This document shows, in pieces, positions 55,685-64,000 of a stretch of 64,000 nt of DNA (the stretch's first letter is position 1; each line of letters begins with the position of its first letter). The translations under genes were made by a program, and so were the position numbers. The stretch lies in the NCBI GenBank assembly GCA_030789695.1, contig CM061141.1, positions 325,547,938 through 325,611,937 on the forward strand, written 5' to 3'. A model generated the notes under the pieces. It worked only from the letters and a program-made list of their open reading frames with translations, searched no databases and was not told the DNA's origin. The stretch comes from Scilla litardierei (lineage: Eukaryota; Streptophyta; Magnoliopsida; Asparagales; Asparagaceae).

Positions 55685-58096
55685 CGGTCTGTAACGACTG
55701 GTTTTCATGTATCTGGATTATTTATAGTATATATATATATGTTTTGGTGGATTTTCTCCTTATGCGTGGTTTTCGTCTCCGTAGTTTTCGTTTTCGTTCG
55801 TTTCGTCGTGTTTTCCTAGCTACTTCCGTTGATCGTCGATTTTGGAGTAAGTCATTCGTGACGGACTTCATATCGGTCATATCTTATTGTTAGATCAAGC
55901 CTAGGAGTCTTAGAAATCGATCTCGGAGCTTCGCGCTCCATTTCGGAACTTTCTGTGCACGTTAGCCGGTACAAGAAGGGGAACCGACCGACTAGATGAC
56001 GATTTAGTCGGTCGGCAAACCTTCATGGACCGACTAGTGGGCTTTGTTAATTATTCAGGAGTTACTGTTTCTCGTTAGTCGGTCTAAGAACATTTGTCGA
56101 CCGACTAGGTTGCAAACTAGTCGGTCAGAAATCGTTCTTTAACCGACTAGCTCTATGATCATTTTGATATCAAGTATTATTCATTCTTAGTTAGTCTAAG
56201 AACGTTCACCGACCGACTAGATGAGAAACTAGTCGGTCAGTAGTTGTTCTTTGATCGACTAAATCTAAATCCTATTTTTCGTCAGGAGTTACTGTTTGGA
56301 CTTAGTCGGTCTGCGTTGGTCAACCGACCGACTAGTTCCCAAACTAGTCGGTCAGTGGTTGCTCTTTGACCGACTAATCAGTGTCGAAACCCTAATTTCT
56401 GGGCAGCCGCCAGCTCTTCCTATTTAACCCCCCAAACGTTTTTCTTTTCTTCTTTCATTTCTCCTGAGCCTCCTTCTTCCCAAAATCATCACCCATCTAA
56501 CCCTAGCCCTCCTCCTTCATCAAGAGCTTCTCCCCCTCTCCATTTAGGCCGGCCACCATAGGTCGCCGGAAAATCCCCAAACCCCCATTTCTCCATATTT
56601 TCTCCCCATTTCCAGATCTGAACCGTAGAGTCCCCGGATCGTTTCTTCCGTCGCCGTGTTTGCTCGGCATCGTTCTTCCGCTAACGATTCAGTAATAGAT
56701 CGATCTCTTAATATTCTCATAACCCATTTGTGTTTTTGTGAAACCCTAATAAAACTAGGTTGGATGTTGTTCTAATATTGTTTTGCCATGGCAGCGATCT
56801 CGTCTCCGTAGTTAGCATTTGTGTGACGGTCTCGTTGATCGTCATCCTCGGTGCTAGGCAAGTGAAACTTGCCACTTAGGGTTTTAGGCCATGTCTTAGG
56901 CCATTTGCTTGTTGTAGGCGTAAAAGAGACTAGGCGACGAAATGATACTCGCCTAGGCGCAATTTTAGGAACTAGCTTGACAACGAAGCTAGGTCCGACA
57001 TTTACCATGTTGCACAACTACCATGTCATGTTTACTTTCCATTAACGGTATGCGAATTAATTGTCATGTCATTGCATTCTTTAAGTGTTCCCGTGATTGC
57101 GTAGCTCTGCTACATCTTGTGAAATGATTGAGGCTAGGTGCACCCCTATGCCAAATGAAATACGCTCCTGGTTTGTGATCCAGGAAATGAGCTCTTGTGC
57201 GGGGCAACCCTGGCTCATTTACTGAGCATCGTGTACAGGGACCCTGGCTCGTTTACACGTGGGTTTTGGGGTAAGAGTTAAGCGGCCAATCAACTAAGAG
57301 TCTGCCTGATCAGCAACTGCAGTGGTAAGGCGTAAACTCTGGGTTCTGGGGTAGTGTTAAGCGGCCAATCAGTGTGAAAGTCAACAGTTCAGCTGTAAGG
57401 CGTAAACATCTACAAACAACGTGAAACGTGACTAGTGAAAAGATTGAGATTGTTAGTAGCTTGACTACTCTTGACATGCCCTGATGATGGTTCTCTTGTA
57501 CTTATTGTTTCACCATGTCTTACTTGTGCACTCATACCATAACTGTTAGGTTGTTAGTTTACTTTACTTTCAGTTTCCTTGCCCAAGTCCTTTAGACTTG
57601 CTGACATGTGCCCCTTTACTCTTTTGGGTGACACATGTTAGATCCTGAGCCTGAGTTTATTGTTGAGGACGAGGTGTTTGCGGACGCCGAGCCCGAGCCT
57701 GTGTTTAGCGAGGAGTACGTGGACACTGGGGACCAGTCCTAGTGTCTTCGTCGAGCTTTTCCCCTTTTGCTTTAGACTGTTGTAGTTTTCGGTGCGCAGC
57801 ACCTATACTTTGTTATGTTGTCCCTTTTGTTGGCCTTGTTCTGGGCCTTTAGACTCTTTCTTTTAGCCTGGTGGCTTTTCTGGATGTTGAACTTAATTTT
57901 TAATGTTGGACAAATTCTGAGATTTGAGATTTTATTTCTGTCTCTCCTTGTATTATTATTGTTGTTCCGTTTGTGGTTACAGGGACCTGCTTATGTTTTA
58001 TTGACGCTTATCGGGTTTGGGGCTTCACCGCTCCACTCCCGTGCGGACCTTTTCACGTCTCGCCTCCATTCTAGGGAAGCGGGGCGTGACACGGTC
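55685..58096 (+). mobile_element. Solo LTR of a large gypsy element, 2.4 kb
   Basis: TSD CGGTC at 55685-55689 and 58092-58096. The LTR runs from TGTAACGAC (55690) to GGGCGTGACA (58091), 2402 bp, with no internal element sequence. Such structures arise by recombination between the two LTRs of a full element. The ends match the large LTR at 61013-63493, though the interiors are diverged. A TATTTAA promoter-like word lies near 56420. The long LTR suggests the Tekay/Del type, by inference. Confidence 0.9.
55980..56380 (+). repeat. 113-bp tandem array with CGACCGACTAG hairpins
   Basis: Four units start at 55986, 56099, 56211 and 56326 (word GACCGACTAG), giving periods of 113, 112 and 115 bases. 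Each unit contains an inverted pair, CCGACTAG and later CTAGTCGG, 7-12 bases apart, and further TTAGTCGGTC words. It sits in the presumed U3, just upstream of the promoter-like word near 56420. Confidence 0.85.
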
Positions 58097-58680
58097 GCTT
58101 TCATAATTTGCCGAAGTAAAGGCCTTGCGTACAACATTGCCGATCTTGTAAGGATCAATCGTATTCAAAGATCCGATCTTTCACACGGTACCTGATTCTG
58201 AATCCGAGCTTCCAATTCAACTATATAGTTCGCATATTCAAGTTATATACGAGCTATATTTTGCTCGTAACAATTACCCCCGTTATTCGATCCTAAACTT
58301 AGAAATCGACGGTTCTGGTTCAGATGATGTGCCGCTTTTTCATTGGTCAGGCACGGATTCCAGAGAGACGTAATCAAGTTTTCTGCCAAAACATCATGTC
58401 ACTTGAAAATCAAAACAGTCAGAGATCTTGCCACGTGGTCTGATATGAATGGCTAGGATTTCTCTGATCATTTTATAAATACGAGGCATCCCTTCGAAGA
58501 GAAATTTCCTTGCTTTCGCGTAGATTAACCCCTCAAGCTTTTCCAGCGATTTCTCTTTCTCCAGCCATCTTCTTCGATCAGTCTGCAGTTCAAGATACTT
58601 ATCATTTTACTAAATCTGGCTTCTTCTCCTTCTATTGATTCCGAAACCAATAGGGTATTAGATAGTTTTGGTTTAGGGAT
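58097..58680 (+). promoter_or_regulatory. Leader/promoter region of the transposon-associated gene
   Basis: A non-coding stretch with a TATA-like word TTTATAAATA near 58472-58482, about 200 bases before the first ATG considered for the downstream gene. It may be LTR sequence of the element carrying that gene. Confidence 0.35.
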
Positions 58681-58737
58681 CGATGGGTGATGCTGTGCTC
58701 AAGAAACAACAGTATCGACTTCTGCTACAAATAGCGA

Positions 58738-60530
58738 ATGTGTCATAGGGGATTATTAGGTATCTTACAGGAGATTTCGACAACTATTTCTGTTGCTCGG
58801 ACCTCCGTGATTCCACTCATACGATCCCAGTTCATTTGCCCCCTTTATGAAGTTAGGTTGCCTACCCATACTGATAGGATATGTTCTCCCAAGGAGAACG
58901 AGGTCGGAGTATATACCAAAGCTTTCGGTGTAGGACTTTGCTTTCCTCTTCATCCATTCTTTGTTGTAGTTCTTTCTTTCCTTGAGATTCTACTATGCCG
59001 ACTTAGTCCGAACTCCGTAAGTGCGATTATTAGTTTCATTGTACTTTGTTCGGCTAATGGGATAGCACCGACCCTCCCAATCTTCCAATTTTTCTTTCAA
59101 TTAAAGTCACGCTCCGCCCATTTCTATATTTTTGCATGAAAAAGAAGAGCGCTCATCTTGGACTTGCTGAACGAGATACCCGATTGGAAGACGGACTATG
59201 TTTTCATTTCGATGCCCGAAGAGCCGCTCTTCAAAACTCTGTGGGGCGAGATCAACCACTTAGCTTTAAAAGACATCGTCCTCGACGAATCAGAGAAAAA
59301 GATGGCAGATCGGCTCCTTGAAATTCTGAGTTCAGAAAGTTCGTTTAAGAAATTGACATCCAAAGAATTGATCGGAAGCTATGTTTGGCCCAAAGGTAAA
59401 CCACTCTTCATAGAAATTATCAATCATTTTGCTCACCCTAATCTTTCGTCGTCCTGCAGGCTCGGTTGGCGAGAAAGCGACGAGGAGTTACAATATGAAG
59501 GAACTCTTGAAAAGGGGGAAGAAGCAACTATAGAAAGAGTTAACTTTCCAGCCTTCTGCTCAAGGAATCCTAAGTGCGTTTGCAGAAGCTTCGAAGAAAA
59601 GATCCAAGCCTTCTACGGAGCTGACCGAGAAGAAAAGGAAGAAGAAAAGCAAAGCGGGCGAAGCCGAGGTTTGTAGTTCGGCTCGGAAAGAAGGTGTTGC
59701 AGCTACGTCCCCTGATGTCGTTGTACTCACTCAACAACCCGGGCCAGAGCCTTTGTCAAAGATCTTGGCCAATGTTCCTCCCTCCAGTTCGGTAACACTT
59801 CTTACAAGTTCAGAAGTTTGCCCCTTAGGCTCGGCACCTCCTGACACTTCAACGGTCGAGTTACGACCTTTGAGTTCGGCTGGGACTACCGATAAATGGC
59901 CATGGGGTTGTATGCCCCCTAGGGGGCCAACAGGTCTAGTTCACCAGAGATGTGATCAAGCACTGGCGGTGTTTAGATCGAAAAAAGTTGATCTTACCAA
60001 TCTGCTAGAACAGAAACTTTGGAAGCCGATGTTCCCGGCGTGCGTCGAAGAATCTATTTTTGAAGATAGCTGGGTTGCTGATCGTCTGGCTGAAAATTCG
60101 ACTCTCCCTAGGGCCCGAGAGTCATTAAGTGGAGTGAACCCAGAGAGACTTGCCAGCACCATTGTTTGGCTTTCTCAACAGGTTGTCGTTCATTGCCCCT
60201 AATCATTCATTTTATCTGAGTAATCTTCTTTAAACATTGTCTTTACTTGCACAGTTATCTTTGATGAGGACATCACTTCATCGGCATGCGGCCTTTATGG
60301 ACACTGCTGTGATTAGGCTCGTTATGAAGACCAAGGAGCTTGAAGAGATAAAAAAAGAGGCTGTTTAGAAGCTAAAACAAGAGCAGTTCAAATTTGCCAA
60401 CTTCGATGCTCAAGCAGAGACCTTGGAGAAAAGTCTGGACAAGCTAGATAAAGCTCGCGTTATAGTAGAAGAAAAAGTAAAGGAATGGCTAAGGAGAAGG
60501 AGATCTCTGAGAAGATGTTTGCTCTGAGGA
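58738..60530 (+). pseudogene. Plant 'putative gypsy type transposon' domain protein, two predicted introns
   Basis: The N-terminal part (58738-59136) has the layout of the domain Pfam calls 'putative gypsy type transposon' (PF04195): RLPTHTDRICSP, LCFPLHPFF, LSPNSVSAIISFIVLC and a Leu/Phe-rich end. After an in-frame TGA at 59137 the same frame goes on with NEIPDWKTDYVFISMPEE, a typical follow-up block. Two GT-AG introns, 59396-59459 and 60182-60254, bring later parts into frame: a basic Lys-rich linker, then a helical region (about 60260-60500, KTKELEEIKKEAV) likely to form a coiled coil. In-frame stops near 59528 and 60366 make it a probable pseudogene. Its biochemical role is not known. Such proteins are spread in plant genomes with LTR elements. 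Confidence 0.6.
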
Positions 60531-60536
60531 TGAATT

Positions 60537-61012
60537 GGGGCCTCCCGGCGCGCCACCGCCCACCCTCCCAGTCGGAGGGACCCTCCCAGTCGGAGGGGGC
60601 GCCATCCGATCATCCAGAAGGATAATCATAACCAACATGCATGGGAACAATATTCAACAATAATTGAATATTGGCAGCATCCTTCTGGAAACTGACAAAA
60701 TAGGCAGTAATAATAATTGAATATTCAACAATAGTTCAGGGCAGTGCACAGAGGAAGGCCCCCTCCGACATGGAGGGGGTGGCAATCAGGGAGGCCGGGA
60801 GCACACAAAATTTTTGGCTATTTTTTTAAAAAACAGCTCAAGGTTGGCGTGATTACCGCAGCACAGCACGCATTGTTAGCCATTATTTATTTTCCCAAAG
60901 GTGTAAGAGATTTTCTCTGAGATAAGCACATAAGATACTTGTAGTTGGCTTTGACATAACATTGGAAAATAGAGGAGATTATCAATAATAATATGCTCTG
61001 TTAGTGAAAAAC
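60537..61012. other. Stretch with small inverted and direct repeats
   Basis: It contains a direct repeat of CCCTCCCAGTCGGAGGG (60566-60600), a short hairpin CCCTCC...GGAGGG near 60760-60778, and opposed words ATCCAGAAGG and CCTTCTGGA. No gene was recognised. A short non-autonomous element is possible but no ends were resolved. Confidence 0.35.
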
Positions 61013-63493
61013 TGTAACGACCCGCTCTCGGGGGCCCGTTACTGTTTGGAAATGCACAAGTCCTGCTAGGCACCGATGAGATCAATACAGGCTCTGTTGC
61101 AGAAATGCGCCAAAATACTCATACATGAAAGTGGTGAAACCTTATTACAAACCAGCAGCGTACATGTAAAGAAATACAACTCGAGAATACAAATACACAC
61201 CAAGCAAGCCACTCTGATACATATAATAAAAACAAACACACTCACACTCACACTTAGTAACCAGCGTCCTCCTGGTCAAATTCTACAGCAAACTCAGCGT
61301 CTGCAGTCCCTGGTGCAACTTCTTCAACCTGTGCTGTATCTGGCGAGACCACCACAAAAAGAAGGGTCGCCAGGATCAGACGTAACTCAAAGTATCTTTA
61401 GCATGTTATTTAAAACAATAAATGAGCATGGCAAAACTAACATGGTAAACTAAAAAGTAAAGTGCGAGCATTAGAGCAGAAAAGTAACATAGCTGTCTAC
61501 TTCTATCAGCAATAACAATATTTAAAATGACCAGTTACGAGACTTTTAGTTGTGCCTGAGCCTACGTGACTTATAATGCGGGGTACAATAAGCAACCAAG
61601 AGGCCAACTCTTGCCGCGGGTGCTACCCGGGCGAACCAATTCTCTGAGTACTGTGCAATAATCTGTGATCTGTAATCTGTGATGGTTGTCACCGGCACTG
61701 TTATGGGTTGCTAGAACCCGCACGTGACAACAAAGTCTGGACTAGTCGCTCTCGTACCCTCGCCATTATAAGTTATCCCAAAAACCCAGTGTGTGTGTGC
61801 AGCTTACCGTACTTACAATTTACGAGTCAATCACCATTCTTACTTTTCCAATCACATCTTCCGGTTAACTGTTAAGCATGTCACAGAGTCCAATTCAATG
61901 TACGGTACGGTGCAATTTATCAAGTTTAGCTAACTGTTCCAGTGAAACACTTTGCTAATAAAAGAAACTAATTTTGGCATGCATCAATATTGTTTTTAAA
62001 ACCCCATAGCTAGGGTACGATGAGTTACCGAATCGCCTTGTCGTGAAAGGCGCGTTTCAATCAGTGGTAGCGACACCTGGGTTCACACGGTACAAATGTG
62101 TTAGCTACACAAATTGTTTAACATGCTAAGAAACTTAACTTAAACTTAAAATAACTAATAATTTAAACTTAGATTAAAACTTAACTTTAACATTACTTAA
62201 CCAAATACTTGAACTTGTATATTAAAAAATATGTTGAAACTAATTAAAGGAAACCTATATAAGAATTTTAATATCACATATAATAAAACTGAACTTTAAC
62301 TCTGTAACTAATAAAATTAATAACTAATACATTAACTTATATTATAACTTATTAAAATAAACTAACTCATTAAATATCTTACTTACCCCCTACTCTCCCT
62401 GTCTCTTTTCTCTTCTTCGTTCTGTCTTCTTCCTTTTTACTTTTTTTTTCTTTTTTTTTGCTTTCGTTCTTTGCTGCAAGGAGGTGCGAGCAGCGCGAGG
62501 GGGACAGAGGCGACACAGGCGGGGGATCCGGGGGTGGCCGGCAGGCGGCGCGAGGCGGGGGGCCGGCGCAGTGCGAGGGGGGCCGACGGGATTCGGTAGG
62601 CGGCGGCGCGCAGCTCGAGGGGGGCCGGTGGCGCAAGGACTTGGGGGCGGCGGCCTGGCAGATCAACGCATGGGAGGGCGGCCTGGGGCAGAGCAAGTCT
62701 GGGCGTACGGCGGCGGGGGATCTGCAGGGCTCGTCGGCAAAAGGGGAGGCCGGCCTATGGAGGAGGGGAGGGGCAGTGGAAAAAGGAGCTGAGATAGGGT
62801 TGAATTTGGGGTTTAATTGCTTGTTTTCAGCTTCAATTTCAGATTTTCTGAGCTCAATTCCAGATTTGTTTGGTTGATTGATGTTTGATTTTTGGGATGA
62901 ATGAGGAGGAGATGATCTGGTGTTGTTGTGTTGATGATGGGTTGTGGGTGAAGATGATGAAACTGTGAAGGGGGAAAGAATTGTGTGAGGGGCTGATCAA
63001 TGTTGCAGCAGGGGAGTTGATCGGTGACCCTTGAAGAAGGAAGGGGCAGGGGACAAGGTTCATTAACGGGGGAAGGTTTAGTCAACGATTAGGTTTGCAT
63101 TTAATTAAATTTGTTGACTAATCAGGTTGGGGAGATGTATCAGCTTGAATGTGAAAATCGTGGAGGGGGAAAGAACCGAACGTGTTTTGGGAAAGGTACC
63201 GGGCTTGGGATGAGAAGAACGTGGATTGGTTAATTAACTAATTAATTAACTAATTAACCCAAGTAATTAATGGTGGATTAAAAATTATTGGTAATTAGTA
63301 AAATAAATTAGTAATCGTAATTTTGTAATTAGCAAAATAACTTAGCTAAGGTAATTAGTAAATTAAAGTAACTATTAAACTACGGTAAAAAAAATTTAGA
63401 CGCGCTCGCGTGGACTCTACGGATAAAAACATTCGGACAATCGGAAACAAAATTACACGCAATTAAACATACCTAAAAATACCGGTCGTTACA
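61013..63493 (-). repeat. 3' LTR of a large minus-strand gypsy element
   Basis: A 2481-bp LTR from TGTAACGACCC (61013, its outer end) to GTCGTTACA (63493, its inner end). To its right is a purine-rich tract on the minus strand (63494-63512) and then the pol end. The left 5-bp flank is AAAAC, and the partner duplication lies beyond the window. A GC-rich, gene-like part (62470-62770) gives open frames without family resemblance, which I leave uncalled. It belongs to the same broad family as the solo LTR at 55.7 kb. Confidence 0.85.
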
Positions 63494-63527
63494 TCCTACC
63501 CTCCTTAGAATAATTCAGTCCTCGGAA

Positions 63528-64000
63528 TTATCTACAGGCATGGAAAAGATAGGGGTAACGTTCTCGCATCTCGTCCTCTCGCTCCCAGGTAGATTCACCA
63601 GGTGAGTCGCGACGCCACATCACTCTGACTAGATCAATAGTCCGGTTCCTGAAGACCTTCTGACGTCTATCTAAGATCTCCACTGGTTGCTGCTCGTATG
63701 TCAAGTCCGGACGAACTGCGATCTCCGAGTAGTCCACGACATGACTAGGGTCACTCACATAGCGACGCAGCTGCGAGATGTGGAACACATTGTGCACTCC
63801 CTCTAAGGCAGGGGGCAATGCAAGCTTGTAGGCCACTTCTCCTACTCGCTCCAAAATATCGAATGGTCCAATGAATCGAGGACTAAGCTTTCCTCTTCGC
63901 CCAAAACGAATCATCCCTCGGTTAGGCGAGATCTTCAGAAAAACATGATCTCCGGGCCGAAACTCTAGATGTCGACGTTTCGCATCCGCCCAATGCTTGT
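63528..64000 (-). CDS. Gypsy integrase C-terminus and chromodomain-like tail (partial)
   Basis: An open minus-strand frame reaching the window edge (158 codons visible). It shows the integrase C-terminal block (HLEFRPGDHVFLKISP, GKLSPRFIGPF, VFHISQLRRYV) and then a tail with LVRVMWRRDSPGESTWE and a final ERYPYLF, a form frequent at the end of pol in large plant chromoviruses of Tekay/Del type. The stop is 34 bases before the LTR. No break is visible, so the element may be rather intact. The rest of pol and gag lie beyond the window. Confidence 0.85.
   Translation of the reverse strand, partial: KHWADAKRRHLEFRPGDHVFLKISPNRGMIRFGRRGKLSPRFIGPFDILERVGEVAYKLALPPALEGVHNVFHISQLRRYVSDPSHVVDYSEIAVRPDLTYEQQPVEILDRRQKVFRNRTIDLVRVMWRRDSPGESTWEREDEMRERYPYLFHACR

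Noticed and set aside
55980..56380. CRISPR-like spaced repeat
   Set aside because: The units are whole 113-bp tandem copies with similar spacers inside a plant LTR. There is no cas context, and CRISPR arrays do not occur in plant nuclear DNA.
62458..62877. GC-rich open frames of about 140 codons
   Set aside because: They lie inside the 3' LTR of a gypsy element, are Gly/Arg-rich in one frame and Pro-rich in the other, and show no domain.
1..64000. Transfer RNA, ribosomal RNA or endogenous pararetrovirus sequence
   Set aside because: I scanned for tRNA-like cloverleaf boxes, rRNA cores and pararetroviral movement-protein or coat blocks and recognised none. The only tRNA-like words are retrotransposon primer-binding sites.

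Overview
The window looks like plant nuclear DNA from a repeat-rich, probably heterochromatic region of an angiosperm chromosome. No compact gene order, operons or bacterial signals are present. Nearly everything recognisable is a long-terminal-repeat (LTR) retrotransposon: Ty3/gypsy chromoviruses with C-terminal chromodomains, Ty1/copia elements of two types, and an Athila-like remnant. There is also a hAT transposase scrap, a plant TE-associated protein with the 'putative gypsy type transposon' domain, a foldback element and tandem repeats. Primer-binding sites match the plant initiator tRNA-Met (TGGTATCAGAGC). For brevity the elements are named Ga, Gb, Gc, Gd, Ge (gypsy), Ca (copia), Sa (SIRE-like copia) and At (Athila-like).

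Left part (1-17.2 kb): a decayed gypsy 3' end (Ga, about 1165-3179); possible minus-strand exons of an unrecognised membrane protein (4966-5055, 10659-10788, 10879-11052); a gag-only LTR element with a perfect 5-bp target duplication (Gb, 5423-8077); a 0.93-kb near-perfect palindrome (11077-12011); dispersed direct repeats; and a 646-bp tandem repeat (15.68-17.18 kb).

Centre (17.2-53.5 kb): a nested stack of insertions, most levels closed by an exact 5-bp target-site duplication (TSD). A minus-strand copia element (Ca) is split by Sa (20803-53193, TSD AAGTC). Sa is split by the minus-strand gypsy Gc (24943-37581, TSD TATAC), and Gc is itself split by another minus-strand gypsy, Gd (28580-35353, TSD TTGTG). 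Further right Sa carries an Athila-like minus-strand remnant (At, about 39.6-51.1 kb; ends not resolved), which is split by the plus-strand gypsy Ge (42086-48266, TSD TAATA). Removing Sa rejoins the gag frame of Ca, and removing Gd rejoins the protease of Gc. A tandem duplication (20992-23340 and 23341-about 26415) spans the Sa/Gc border. Ge is the youngest: its two LTRs look identical apart from one C-run indel, and its pol frame is open for 1034 codons.

Right part (53.2-64 kb): the rest of Ca gag, a hAT C-terminal remnant, a 20-G run in an untranslated-exon-like stretch, a 2.4-kb solo LTR with TSD CGGTC (55690-58091) carrying a 113-bp hairpin array, a plus-strand gene with the 'putative gypsy type transposon' domain and two small predicted introns (about 58.7-60.5 kb), and the 3' LTR and integrase/chromodomain end of a large minus-strand gypsy element that runs off the window.

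I see no convincing intact host gene. The most unusual pattern is that several unrelated LTR families here each carry their own short, CpG-containing inverted-repeat words. All alignments were made by eye, so identities are approximate.
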